NCBI GenBank assembly: GCA_036971475.1
Contig: JBAIZL010000003.1
Coordinates: forward strand, 110,881,570-110,945,569
DNA: 64,000 nucleotides
Reading direction: 5' to 3'
From: Prosapia bicincta
Taxonomy: Eukaryota; Arthropoda; Insecta; Hemiptera; Cercopidae
Positions within the stretch are counted from its first letter, which is position 1. Each line of letters begins with the position of its first letter. Below the pieces are notes generated by a model, which worked only from the letters and a program-made list of their open reading frames with translations, searched no databases and was not told the DNA's origin. Made by a program: the position numbers and the translations under genes. Below are positions 48,101 through 59,800 of this stretch, in pieces.

Positions 48101-48566
48101 TGATTAGTGTGTCCAATTCCTTCTCTTCATTTCCCTGGGATGGTATATATCTGTTGACTAGAGTAAATTGTAATTCTTTGGTAACTCTTATATTCATTTT
48201 TATGTACTGTAAATTTGTTGTAGTCTTCATATCACAGCCTTCGACATGCAATGACTCGTGTACTAGGGTAACTAATCCTCCGCCTCTCGAATTGTCTCTA
48301 GATAAATTATGTAGGTTGTAATGTTTAAACTTTGGGTGAAGGTCTTCGTTTTTTGGTAATGATGATTCCTGTATGCAGACTATTTTTATATTTTTCTAGT
48401 GAATTTCCTTTTCTAGCTCCGGTGCTTTATGTTTTAACGATCTGGCATTCCAGTGCATTATTAATAGTTTGTCGTCTTTTTGCTTATATAGTTTGTTGTT
48501 GGTCAGTTTATATATCAGGGAAGCAGAACGCAGTTCTAATCCAACTGGTGGTCAGTTATGCATTCC
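45130..48566 (-). mobile_element. Decayed non-LTR retrotransposon ending in a TA microsatellite
   Basis: ORF2 domains in the right order on the minus strand: endonuclease, RT, RNase H, knuckle. No ORF1 is visible upstream of 48566. The 3' UTR is about 50 bp and runs straight into the TA/CA block at 45110. No target duplication was found. Confidence 0.8.
45160..48458 (-). pseudogene. Broken ORF2 (endonuclease, RT, RNase H) of a non-LTR element
   Basis: Begins at ATG 48458 with MHWNARSLKHKAPELEKEIH, then a TAG; the open frame upstream to about 48550 could contain an earlier start. The endonuclease has IIVGDMNSRHQSW and STFDLTLSS; an in-frame TAG near 47868 is followed by GEDLGSDHLQIYLEL with the SDH motif kept. 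RT begins with a TGA inside the SYRPNALTS-like motif; the remainder (47308-46670) is clean: LDFKAAFDRTP, NGIPQGAVIS, SYADDVTLF. RNase H has YSDGSVDL and FTDSKSAL, but the usual Glu is Lys (VDAKFLTI), and IPSHCGIDGNEKAN is in another frame. A C-terminal knuckle (CSKEDETLDHIL) has lost Cys positions. Several stops and frameshifts show it is dead. Confidence 0.85.
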
Positions 48567-48774
48567 TTTATTTGGTTTACTAAGTGTTCATCAGAAGACC
48601 CCAAAAACTCTTTAATACTGAGAAAATTTGTAAGAGAACATTTATTGACCTTTATTGCCCACAACGGACAATCTTTAACCATGGCACAAACTTTGTCTTT
48701 AACTTTGAACATATCTATATTAAAACCTTGAAGCCTAGATACGAAACTTTCAAATGTTCAAACAAAGCTAAGTA
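48567..48774. other. Non-coding stretch
   Basis: Short interval between the retrotransposon and the hAT fragment; nothing recognisable. Confidence 0.3.
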
Positions 48775-49080
48775 AGCAGTCACACAAAGCCAAGAAATGT
48801 CTAAGTAAATCTGCATACATGGTATCAAGAAGGAAGGTTCTGACCTCATCCTTAACATCAACAAACCTTTTCAGTACCACCTCGAGAGAGCCACCTTACT
48901 TCGGTATGGATAAGAGGCGGAGCATTCTCACTGCCCAATAACAAAGAAAACAATCTAGACTGCAAAGCTTTAATGTAGTTAATACATTGAACTACCTCAT
49001 TGAGAGTTTTATGCAACACTTCAGGCAATTTCTTGGCTACCAAAGCCTCTCGATGAATGCAACGGTCAAATACGACCGCA
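48775..49080 (-). pseudogene. hAT transposase fragment (ZBED5/FAM200-like)
   Basis: Minus-strand reading VFDRCIHREALVAKKLPEVL, then VVQCINYIKA, SRLFSLL and HTEVRWLSRGGTEKV. CxxHREA...K and HTEVRWLSRGK are hallmark motifs of the central hAT transposase region in the family that includes the domesticated ZBED5/FAM200 proteins. After SRGGTE the frame shifts and continues LKRFVDVKDEVRTFLLDTMY. About 100 residues remain out of a protein usually several times longer. The BED finger, the first catalytic residues and the dimerisation domain are absent. It is an internal fragment joined directly to a transposon end. Confidence 0.8.
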
Positions 49081-49183
49081 GTGAACGTGTTAAATATAAA
49101 TATTTTAGTATCAGTGACATCTCACTTACCCCTAATACATTGCCCGCGGAACCTTAGGGGTTAGTTCCAGTTGGGAACCACTG
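49081..49183 (-). mobile_element. hAT terminal repeat region
   Basis: Minus strand starts CAGTGGTTCCCAACTGG, a standard hAT terminal motif, followed by CCGCGGGCAATGTATTAGGGG. It abuts the transposase fragment, so the element is internally deleted. The outer base is at 49183. Confidence 0.7.
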
Positions 49184-49624
49184 AAGTAGGCACCCGTAGC
49201 GTGCTTCCACTTTTTCGATGCCGATGTTACACTCCTTAGCTGGCAATGACCGAAACCACGTATTTGATTTCTTCATAATTATCAAAAGGTTTCCCGGACA
49301 TTTGGGCAAGGATGAATGGCCAAAGATAAAAATCATAGATTAAACCCGTTCATCTCAAAAACAGTTACTATCACTTTTTAAAAGCCTAGAAGTGATTTTT
49401 CTAGTTGTATTTTGTATTACAGTTACAGTGATGCAAGTCTATAAATGGGTTATTTGCTTCTGTCGTTTTGTGTTCATCTTCCTTTACAATATTGTCGGGA
49501 ATGTTTTCTCCATGACGGAGAGGTTTGTTATTGGTGCCACCATTTTTCCAATATTCACCAAACTTGTAAGCAACATCACACAGTAAAGAAACTATGCTCA
49601 TACTGATGTAGAATTTGTGAGGCA

Positions 49625-49692
<68 letters not shown>

Positions 49693-50019
49693 ATACATAC
49701 ATATCGTATGTTTCCAGTCACAGCCTGCCAGTCAGCCTGACAAGAGTAACAATGTTGCCTTGTTGTTCTGTGTTATTCTGACACAAATACGTAGAGGGCG
49801 CCGCAAGCGGGATATTGAGGAAGTAAAGCATCTATTCTAATAGAAAATAATATCCTTACAAAGTTTAAAGAATTTATAAAAATAAATAAATCTTAACGAA
49901 CATGGAAATATATGTAGCATATGTAGTATATGGAAGTATATGTATAAATGAATATGTAAATATTAGTAGCCTATTATTTATGCCAGCTAAAACCGTAGAA
50001 CAATCAAGAATAAATCTCA
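49184..50019. other. Non-coding stretch with a TA array
   Basis: TA array at 49628-49682. ORFs of about 60-106 codons here are low-complexity or unsupported. Confidence 0.4.
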
Positions 50020-50170
50020 TTTATATAGCCATGGTTACGTAAGGCCATTTTTCATTATATTTTGTTGGAAAAAGAACAAAAAATATGAAACTTAAAAACG
50101 TTTGGAGACTTTGTGAGTATTTTGTCAACCTAATTAAGGAAATGTTAACTTACAACAAAATACATTCCTA
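50020..50170 (+). repeat. Segmental repeat, short copy carrying a first exon
   Basis: CCATGGTTACGTAAGG and the AAAAATATGAA region align with 43598-43690 and with 52738-52820. It is a much shorter piece of the same duplicated block. Confidence 0.6.
50085..50112 (+). CDS. Candidate alternative first coding exon, copy 2
   Basis: ATG plus 25 bases encodes MKLKNVWRL and ends in the donor GTGAGT (50113), again leaving one base so that it joins in frame to 55485. Against 43660-43687, codons 2 and 9 change synonymously and only Leu6/Val6 differs at the protein level. This suggests the coding sequence, and not only the DNA, has been conserved. Without splicing the frame stays open to 50366, but the extra residues have no recognisable domain. 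No acceptor-like sequence lies just upstream here, unlike at 43644, so transcription may start nearby. Confidence 0.5.
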
Positions 50171-52199
50171 TCCTACCGCCTTTGTGTATCAAGTACGAAT
50201 ATTCATGGTGGAAGTAAGGTTAGGTTATCTGTGGTTGCCGACACTTACAATTGCTAAGGACAGCCTAACTAGTGCCTTATGTAGGACTATGTTTCAAGTA
50301 AATCTTTGGATGTTCCCACCTTATTACCGGAAATGTAGCTGGAGTTTTTCCAATAAAACTAAATAACGCAGTTTCGTATTTTAATTCAGTTTTTAAAATA
50401 AGGTTGAAAAAGGTTTGCTCTAGTTTTAGTTTAGTAATTGAAGGCATGTAAGTTATTTATCATCCATTAGCAAAATCCTTTGTATCGATGCACTTAGGAT
50501 ATGTCCCTTCCCATGTAGAACCGTGTTTCACTTCCACACAATAGCCTCTTACCACTTTTTCTTTCACCACTTAGTTCATACGTCTATGTGGCGTATTTAT
50601 ATTCAAGATAAATCTATTATTTTTTAACTAATTTGTTCTCTTTCATAGATACCAGGCAATGCAAGTCTAGCCTAAAAGTATGTAAAAGTTTAATATAAGG
50701 AAGTATTTGAAACATTTTGTTTAAATTTTAATCCCAAAGTAAAAGGTTTTACAGATAATGCTCATACAAACATAGATCCTAATTAGATGGCTTGGTACTT
50801 TTCTTAGAATATTTAGAAGTATTTTATATTTCCTTTAAATTTATTTTTTTAGTAAACTTGTGAATTTAGAACACCTTTCTACCAATACTCAAGATTATTT
50901 TCTAGAATAGAAAGTAGTTAATTTTAAAACGCCATAATTTATGTGACTTTTAGTGTAGCATGTTTCACGGCGATAGAAACTGCCGGTTTCTTATGTAGAA
51001 GACTTTTCTGCTATTTCTTGGTTTTCTGCATTTACTTCATGATTCCTTTCCCATTCTGTACAATCTTTTTCACTTCCTTATAAGTGACGTTTCATTGTCT
51101 CTTACCCCTAACATTTTCATCTACCAGTAATTTCATATATAATATCGTTTTTGTTTAAAAACTAAACCAGTTTTCAATTATTTCCATAAAGCATTTATCA
51201 TTTCCCTTTCACCAAATATTCTTCTCGATACATACTTTTCGACAAATATTTTTTTCTTGCAGGTCTCTTTATACACGTTTCTACAAATACGCATTTTGTA
51301 TCATACTCTGGAAAGAGTGTCTCTGGAAAACAAAAACACATTTTCATACTATGAAATAGTCTTTCTCTATCTGTGTTTCCCGTTTTTTCCTTTTCTTCTT
51401 CCCTGTTTTTCCACCACTTATTGTTTCTTTCTCACTCCTCAATCTCTCACCTTCTCTCCTCTTCTTACTCTGTATTTTCGTCTCTGTCCTTCCCTCCAAT
51501 GCTCCTTTCTGCTACCCTGTTTTTCTCTCTCTCTCTTTCTTTCTCTTATTATTTTTCCCTCTCTCTCCCTCTCTCTCTCTCACACATTCACTCGAATATC
51601 GGTGTTTATTTTATCTTTATCATCAGTATGAAGATTGCTATCTTAAAAGCAAAATATTTGTGCAAAAATGTCTGCTGTGCGATGTTTGTAGTATAACAGC
51701 AGAATATAATTTAATACTTCCAATTTTGGAAATTTTGTTGTAAGTAAAGAAATATGCGTAAAGGAAGACAAATATTTAGTTTGATTAGTTGGAATACGTG
51801 AAGAGCATGAGGATTTCTTCGTTAGGAAAGTAAAATAGGGACATTGTTGTGAGGACATTATCGTTGTATTGAAGGGATACAAGGGCTGGAGATGGCCAGA
51901 TTATTAACCGTAACTTTATCGTACAGACAGAGAGGACAGGTGGAGGAATCTGCGATGTCCAATCGATGTAAGGATCGTTTTATAAGGCCTAATCAAGCTG
52001 GATAACATAAAGGGAGACTTTCCTGAAAACGTTTATAACCAGCTTGCGCGTGTCTGTCTGTTTGGCCCATCATGAAACAATCTCTTTTCTGTGTAAAAGT
52101 TGGAATATGGTCTCCTTGCATCTTGCAACGGCATCGCTTTTTAGAGGTATTAGAGAAGAAATAGCCTGTAACTCTGAAGTAAAAAAAAAGACCAATTTA
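50171..52199. other. Intronic stretch with a pyrimidine-rich tract
   Basis: 51365-51590 is almost purely C/T (mirrored CT runs), capable of triplex formation in principle. A TTTTTTCTTGCAG run at about 51250 looks like a splice acceptor, but no convincing exon follows. Otherwise nothing recognisable. Confidence 0.4.
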
Positions 52200-52793
52200 T
52201 TTGTATCGATGCTAGTTGAAAGCCTCTTTGAGGCATAACAAATGGCTGAAACGTCACCTTTAAAGTGGTAAACCTTCTGGAAACAAGGCTTCGACGAAGG
52301 TTGTATAGAATCCAGCTCCGCTGGTCTCTACCGTGGTAGATCCGTCCTTGTAAATTTGGGTCCATTCGACGTCAGGTTAGTTGTTAGCCAGTATTTATAA
52401 TGTAGTTGACTTCAAGAGACAGTGCAGTGTTCTGCTTGGCAGAACCGGGTTTACAGGAATATCTGGCATCTCCCGTGGGATATGAGGGCATCTGTCGCTC
52501 ACCCTGATTGGTATGAGACTTCTTTAGAACGAGAGCTTTTGGTTGTGACTTATTTTGAGTTTCAAGCCGGACATTGGCAGAGCGCAACGTTCCCCCGAGG
52601 TTTCCGACTCAGCATGACCTTTCAAAACATTTCCGTAATAACTGAATTATTATGTAAATATAAAATTTACACAAATATTTATATCACTGTACCCAAATAA
52701 AAACGTACAACAATTAAGCATACATTACTTTTACATTACCATGGTTTACTGAAGACATATTGAGTCATATTGTGTTAGAATAAAAGCAAAATT

Positions 52794-52821
52794 ATGAAGC
52801 ATAAAATCATTTGGAGTCTTG
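52794..52821 (+). pseudogene. Decayed third copy of the alternative first exon
   Basis: ATG followed by KHKIIWSL; the donor GT is replaced by GATCAA. The reading differs from the other two at four residues. It appears to be a lost exon and gives an internal comparison of what happens without constraint. Confidence 0.5.
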
Positions 52822-53009
52822 ATCAAATTAATTGCCAGTATTTTAGTTATAACAAAATACATCCCAGACACCTAGACGGTATATGACGGCACTCACAAAT
52901 AAACCATTGGGAAAGTCAGGTTAGGCTTAAACCCTAATAGGTATACTTGATGTCGACATTTACTCGCCCGAAGGTCCACATAGCTAGATACCATATGTAG
53001 GCCAAGCTT

Positions 53010-53750
53010 TGTAAGGCCTAAACGGTACGTTTCCAAGGTTTCTACCTTCTTGATGGAAACCTTCTTGTACATATTATTATACATAAAACAACATCGCAAT
53101 ATTAAATTATTACAACCAAATAAATGCCACAGCAAATTACTTTAGAATTAGTTGATGTGTTTTTTGTACCATTGGCCAAAGTATTTGAATCGGTTCACTT
53201 TATCCAGTTCACTTTATTACATTAACACATGACAATTGGGGGAGGGGTATTGATATCCATTTAGTAGTTAATATTTTCTTGGTAATGTCAGTTTTAAAGC
53301 TTTTTGTTTCTGACAGTTCTGATACTTCTGTAGGCGTGCGAATTTAGGAACCTAAATACTGATAGAAATCGTAACTTCTCTAATAGGAACCATCCTAAAT
53401 ATTAATCACTTTGGTTTCGCAGATTCTCTTGTCATTCACTTGAAGGGCGAATATAAAAGAGTAAATTCAAAAGTAAATGCTTAAATAGGTTGGTTATTTA
53501 TTCTCTATATAGTGCAAGTTTAAAACTGGTAATTTTGTTTATTTTTTAGTCCTAAAATACACGATTTCAGAGATAATACTCTGTCCTCCATTCTATGGTT
53601 CTTCCACTGCTTTATGTTTTATATTCAAACACTCTACTTTTCGATTTAAGACTATCCGAAATTCGGAGGATGTACAATAGATTTTTTGTATGATAGGATT
53701 TATTCTTTAAAAATATGTTAAAATGACGTTTAACCGGGCTGAAAATAGCC
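53010..53750 (+). repeat. Direct duplication with 1.56-kb spacing, first copy
   Basis: Repeated at 54570-55300: CGTTTCCAAGGTTTC, CATTGGCCAAAGTATTTGAA, GCTTTTTGTTTCTGACAG, GATTCTCTTGTCATTCACTT, AATGCTTAAATAGGTTGG. Moderately diverged. Confidence 0.8.
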
Positions 53751-54154
53751 TAAGTAGAAGCTATTGTAGACTTGAACAGTTTTCGTAGGTTAATATAGTA
53801 AAAAACATTTCCTTTTGTTAAATGCTACGTTTAAACGTTTCCTACCAATTACCAAAAAGGTACATATTGTTCTTTTTATCAGAACAAAATAACTTATAAC
53901 ATAAATATCCAATAAAACTATATAAATGTCCCATCAGTGTACTCTAGAATTAGTGTATTTATTGGTCGTGTATTTATTTCTATTAGCTAAAGTATATGAA
54001 TCTATTCATTATATTTGATTTACAAATGGCGACGTATATTTAGGCCTATGTATATTAATTGTTAATGTTAAAGCACTGTTAGTGGAACCCATTATTCTCT
54101 CCCCCCCTTTCCCTCTTTCATATATATATAGGCTAACCCCTCTCTCATACGCAT

Positions 54155-54542
54155 TGGCCAGTGGTTACCAACAAATTGTTTTCAAGGACCCAATGAGGGC
54201 ATCGGTCACTACATTGACAAGGACCCCTCAAATTCAATAAATGCTTAAATAGGTTGGTTATTCTCTATATAAGGCTAGTTTGAAACTGGTGAACGTTGGA
54301 TATAAGAAATACATATAGCGAAAACCTTTAAATCTGGAATGTAAAGAAAGGTTTGCTAAAACTGAATAAATACAAATAAATATCGCTAGAAAACTCTACT
54401 TTCAGCATTACACTACCTTAAATTACTTTTCTATAAACTAAACGTAGGTGTGTAGGCTAGTGGTTAACAACAAATTGTTTTCAAGGACCCAATGAAAACA
54501 TCAATAGCTACATTGACAAGGAACCCTCAAATTCTTAATCTT
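54155..54542 (+). repeat. Two direct copies of a roughly 88-bp sequence 300 bp apart, with hAT-like start
   Basis: CAGTGGTTACCAACAAATTG at 54159 and TAGTGGTTAACAACAAATTG at 54459 are each followed by TTTTCAAGGACCCAATGA and ACATTGACAAGGA. CAGTGGTT(A)CCAA and the trailing GGACCC resemble a hAT terminus. Confidence 0.55.
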
Positions 54543-54569
54543 ATGTTGTAGATTACACGCAAAATAATT

Positions 54570-55300
54570 TAAACGGCACGTTTCCAAGGTTTCCACCTTA
54601 TTGATGGAAATGTACAAATTGTACATTTTATTATACATAAAACAACATCAAAATATTAAATTATTACAAATAATTAAATTCCACAGCAAATGTTTTTAGA
54701 GTTAGTTGATATCGTGTATTTTTTACCATTGGCCAAAGTATTTGAATCGTTTCACTTTATCTAGTTCACTTTATTATATTTACAAATGGAAATTGGGGGG
54801 GGGGGGTTAGTAGTTAGTATTTTTCTTAGTAATGTCAGCTATAAAGCTTTTTGTTTCTGACAGTTCTGATAATTCTTTAGGAGTGAGAATAGAGGAAACT
54901 ATTTACAGGTAGAAATCGTAATTCCCCTAATACGCACCATCCTGAATCTTAATCTCTTTGGTGTCGCAGATTCTCTTGTCATTCACTTGAAGGGCGAATA
55001 TAAAATAGTAAATACAAAAGTAAATGCTTAAATAGGTTGGTTATTCTCTATATAGAGCGAGTTTAAAACTGATAAACGTTGGATATAAGAAAGACATTGT
55101 TATTAATTGTGTTTAATTTTTAGTCCTAAAATACATGATTTCAGAGATAAAATTCTGTCATCCATTCTATGGCTCCTCCATTGCTTTATGTTTTTTATAC
55201 AAACACTATACTTTTGGATTTAAAAGCTGTCCGAAATTTGGAGGAATAAAAATGGATTTTCAGTATGATAGGAGTTATTCTTTTAAAAATACCTCATATT
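54570..55300 (+). repeat. Direct duplication with 1.56-kb spacing, second copy
   Basis: Partner of 53010-53750. It contains a G10 run near 54795-54806. Confidence 0.8.
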
Positions 55301-55484
55301 AGTTATGTGTAATATTCACATTTATAATTCAGTAGAATTCCGTTTGATATCTTGATACTTCGTAATGCCTAGTTTGAAGGAAAATAATAGTTGTGTCTTA
55401 TGTAAGTGTTTAGAATGGTACAACTGATATTGTGTAACTTGAAAAACTCTAGCTTTAATAAAAGAATTTCTTGTCTTGTTCCAG

Positions 55485-55526
55485 TCACGTGCTGCTTTGG
55501 TGCAAAGAAGAGGAAGGAAAGGGGAG
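55485..55526 (+). CDS. Internal exon (42 nt) of an unrecognised host gene
   Basis: Flanked by TTGTCTTGTTCCAG and GTAATT. Only the phase that takes one base from upstream leaves the single base required by the next exon; it reads (F)TCCFGAKKRKERG, a Cys pair followed by a strongly basic patch. Such a patch could bind membranes or act as a nuclear signal; I cannot choose. It joins in frame to 29352-29426 and to the short ATG exons at 43660 and 50085. Confidence 0.7.
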
Positions 55527-56095
55527 GTAATTACTATTAGGTTGTTTTAATATCACCTTGAAATAATGTAATTTAATAAGTTTTATTAAAATCCACTAAT
55601 TTAATTAAATAGTTTTATGGCTTGTTCCAAACTCGTATATTTGTTCAGTTTCCAATATTTGCTGGGTTTAAGCTAAATATTGGGATCCTCATCTCATGCG
55701 TGTTCCTTTGATAATAATCAAATATCATAGCAACAAATTTAAGCTGCCAGTTTAAGAATTTTCATTTTGTGGTTCTTGTAAGTCTCCGCCTTTAATTCTA
55801 CTACTACCGTATTATATTTCTAAGAGAAAATACATGATGTTTAATGAAACTATATATCCAACGTATTAAAGTTACTGTATAAATAATATGTTAATACATA
55901 TTTCAATAACATTAGCTATGATATAGAGAAAACATATTTTTTAAAACATCATCAACATAGTACTTATTTAATATACATATATATCATGATATGCGTGTCA
56001 GAAGGCTTTAGCTTTACCTTACAGTTTATTGTATTTATATTGTTTATAAATATCGTAATATTTCACAAGATTGATTCAAATTTCTACCTTTACAG

Positions 56096-56302
56096 CAGTT
56101 TTCGATGAGGACATGCTCAGCTATTTGTCAAGCGCATACCCGAGAGTAAAGTTTGTTCCTATTCTCGGGGTGATTCCTGAAGACGATGAAGAAGAGGAAG
56201 CGGAAATAGTTTATAAAAATACTGCAATATTTTCTACAAGTGATTCTGCACTATTTCCGCTAAAGATTGAAGTCCCTGCATTCTACAGGACTCAGTCGTT
56301 TT
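56096..56302 (+). CDS. Internal exon (207 nt) of an unrecognised host gene
   Basis: Preceded by TTTCTACCTTTACAG and followed by GTAAGT. Only one of three phases is open, requiring one base from the 55485 exon (giving Ala). It encodes 69 residues: VFDEDMLSYLSSAYPRVKFV, then PILGVIPEDDEEEEAEIVYK, ending in PAFYRTQSF. The acidic run EDDEEEEAE is notable; no signal peptide, membrane segment or named domain is visible. Codon-like composition and the single open phase make this the most secure exon of the gene. The protein family was not recognised. Confidence 0.8.
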
Positions 56303-56726
56303 GTAAGTGACTTTTTATTTATTCCTATCGTTTTGTATAAAATGGAAATTCTATTCTTAGTTACTTCAGTTAGAACTTATATCTGCTCAATTACAAATGT
56401 CAGTGTTCCAATCACCAGCAAGTTCCAAGTCATACCTCTCTCTCTCTCTCCCTCTCTCTCTTTCTCTCTCTCTTTCTGTATATATAAGAATAATTATAAG
56501 AGTTTTGATGCATATTGACCAATTAGAGCTGGGCAAGTTTAACTATGTATAAATACTTATAAATGTTACAACTTTGAACTCAAAATTAAAGTAAATCTGT
56601 CATATTAAAAAACAATTAGCTGTGTATTAATTTGTTTCCCTTAGATTCATAGATCCTGTAGTAGCCTACATCTTAAGTAAACTTCAATACTCATGTAAGC
56701 ATTTCTATACAACTTCCAATTGGGTT
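56303..56726. other. Intron with a CT microsatellite
   Basis: (CT)n with C/T variants at about 56434-56474; otherwise AT-rich intron. Confidence 0.5.
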
Positions 56727-56822
56727 ATTATTATTATTACTAAAACTCGGAAGGACCTTATCGGTGTAGAGCACTTAGCTGCAGCCTTTGTACTCTCTTC
56801 CCATCTCTACCACAGGACTAGC

Positions 56823-59800
56823 TTAGCGGATACCTACCTCTTTGCAGAAATCAAGTACCCACATGATGCTAAATCTTCTGATATCCTCTGGTGTACATAC
56901 CTGCCAGCCAAACCCCTTTCTCCTTGCATCTCCCTAAGCAGGGCACTCACAGAGTACGTGGATTGGGCATTCCTCTTGGTCCTCGTCGCATCTCTTGTAC
57001 ACAGGGTACCTAGATTTCCAATTTTGTATTAGATTCCCCTTCAGATTCCCATGGCCTGTGACCAGCCTACAGTAGTTCTGAATTGATGTCTACTTAAGGA
57101 GAGTAGTTCTTTGCCCCACAAAATCTCCTGAGTAACCCCACAGTACCTTAGATTTGTTACACCCCAAGGTGGCATTCCATTCTTCTCTGCACAACCTACC
57201 TGTCTATATGTGCCTTGATCCTCTTGCGCCCTTCCTGAGGCGGTATGCCCACTGCCTTCAGCAACGGTCCTTGAGTTATCCACCCTTGTTTTGCTAAGGC
57301 GTCAGCTCTCTCATTCCCTATCCAGCCAGAATGTCCTGGAATCCAGCTTAGGTTGAGTGAATTATACTTCCTCAGCTCTACTAGAGAAGCCATAGTCTCA
57401 GCCACCAGCCTAGAGCTGGTACTAGCCTTACCTAAAGCCTTCAGAACTGCCTGACTGTCCGAGCAAATCCAGATGGCCTTTCCCCTCCTTCCACACTCTA
57501 TTATTTCCTCAGCACATAGTTTGATCGCGAGCACGTCCTCCTGGAAGACAAAGTTGTAGTCCTCCAGGCGATGACAAACTCTGTCTTGGTGTCTCGGTCC
57601 ACTAAATCCTGCTCCCACTCCTTCCTTCATCTTGGACCCATCGGTGAACCAGATATCACCATGTATGGGTCTATACTTCGCCCATGCCTCTCTTGCAGGA
57701 ATAAGGATTTTGTAGTTTCCTTTTTCCCTTTTAAGAGACAGTATCTCATCCTGAGATTCTATCCAGAGCTCCTTCAGTGAATCCCCAAATAGCTGTTTAT
57801 GACGTTTGCTACTTGTCTTCCACTGTCCGGTACAACTTAGCCGGTATGCAGTTTTCATTACCTCTATCCTAATTTGAAGACTCAAGGATAGAAAACCCAA
57901 CTTAACCCTCGTGGTGTGCTTTTCTTTGTAGCTGTTATGCATCTAAGGAAGAGCTCCTGCGCGCGGTCCAACATTCTTTTACTTTTTTCTTTCTGTGCCC
58001 TGTCCCACAGATATTTAGCGCTCTCAACGTAGCTTATTTTGGTATTACCAACTTTCATTATCTCTAGCGAATTAGTTTTATATCGCCTAGTGAAGATGGT
58101 TCCACAGATTTCTCTCCTTGAATGCATAATGCATTCTCCCTGCACCATGCTTCTGTTACCTTGAGTGCCTCTTGAAGCAGATTTTTGAGGACCTCTTCAA
58201 ATGGTCCTCTAACAAGGATAGCTATATCATCCGCATATCCTACCACCTTGACACCCATTCCACTGAGTGTCCTTAATAGGCCGTCCACGACAAGGCTCTA
58301 CAGCAAAGGGGATAACACTCCACTCTGCGGGCAGCCCTCCGAAACCATCCCATTTATCGTTCACCCCATCCAGGATTCAGTACTTATCCGGTTTTCCAAG
58401 GAACTCATAATCTAATTTATAATTCCATCAGAAATCCGGTGATCCATAGCTGCTCTCTTGATGGCCAGTCTAGAGGTACTATTAAAAGCCCCCTCTACAT
58501 CAAGAAAAGCCCCAATACATATCCCCTTGTTGTTGATCTGACCTTCAATAAAGTCCACGACCGACAACAGCGCAGTCTCCACTGACCTACCGGTTCGGTA
58601 GGCGTGTTGGTCCTGATGAAGCGGATACTGCTTCAGAGGTCCCTCCTTCAAATAGGGGTCCACTAGCCTTTCCAGTGTCTTTAACAAGAAAGATGTCAGG
58701 CTGATAGGACTGAAGTCCTTTACCTCTGTATAACCTTTCCTCCCTGGTTTGGGGATAAAGATAACTTTCGTTTTGAGCCACTGGCAGTGGTTGAGGTAAT
58801 CCTGTCAGTGGCCCTATTATTTCCTCCAAGCAATTTTGAGTAGTGCTGGAGTTAAATTATCTAATCCAGGCGCTTTAAAAGGCTCAAAAGGCAGAATTGC
58901 CTCTCACACCTTTTGAGCTGTGATTACCTGCCCAGCAATATTTCAGTCCGCCCTTAGCCCAGTATGTCGGAGGTTTTAAGCACCGTCCCCTATCGGTCTA
59001 ATATCCGAAAAACTGTTCCTCATAAGCAGAGTTTCCTCCGGGGTGTCAGTAAAGCTACCATCAGTCTCCTTGACAAACTTAAGCTCTCCCCTCGGTCCAC
59101 CTGCTAACACCTTAAACAGTCTAGCAGTGTCACTAAATGTTCTTGTCTCTTTAGCACCACTTTCCCCAAGAAGCACGTGTAACCTCTTTAATAAGATTTT
59201 TGTAGAAACCCTGGCTGTCTTTATATGCCTGCCAGGTCTCCGCCGTTTTCTTCTTCTTTGCCCTATTAAAGAGCCTTCTAGTCTCTTTCCGTCTTGCCTC
59301 TAACTCGCTGCTCCACTTAAGCTTACCACGCCCAGTGCTTATCCGCGAGAGAGGGCAATTTTCCTCAAACGACGTGGAAATTGCAGTCCTGATGTAGGCC
59401 TCAGTATTTTCCAGTTCGTTTGATATACCATATTTACCACGGACGTCTGACATCCGCCTCCTCACCGAGGACTTAAAACCTTCCCAGTTTGTGCTTCGCG
59501 GGTTCCTAAGCCACACCACATGGGGGACAACTCGCCTTATCGTAGCAGTGATGATCCGGTGATCAGACATGGAGGGCTCATCCAAAAACCTGCCAGTCAT
59601 GCACCCACCTTATCATTTGTCTATTACAGAAGATGATACCTAGAACCTCCCATTCTGTTTGAAGTGACAAATGTTGGCTCGACATCTGTGTGTAAAACCA
59701 CAAGGTTTTCTTAAATCAAGAGGGCGAGGAGCTCCTCACCTCGCTCATTTGTGTCTGTGCTGCCCCACACCTCATTATGAGCATTGGCATCACAGCCCAC

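Larger units (their letters stand above)
52200..54120 (+). repeat. Segmental repeat, copy 2 (relative of 43020-44220)
   Basis: Collinear with 43020-44220 at both ends, with about 0.7 kb of extra sequence (53010-53750) in the middle. That extra segment is itself duplicated at 54570-55300. Confidence 0.75.

Noticed and set aside
51257..51696. Exon after the TTTTTTCTTGCAG run
   Set aside because: The open frames run into a CT-rich tract and have no good donor or domain.
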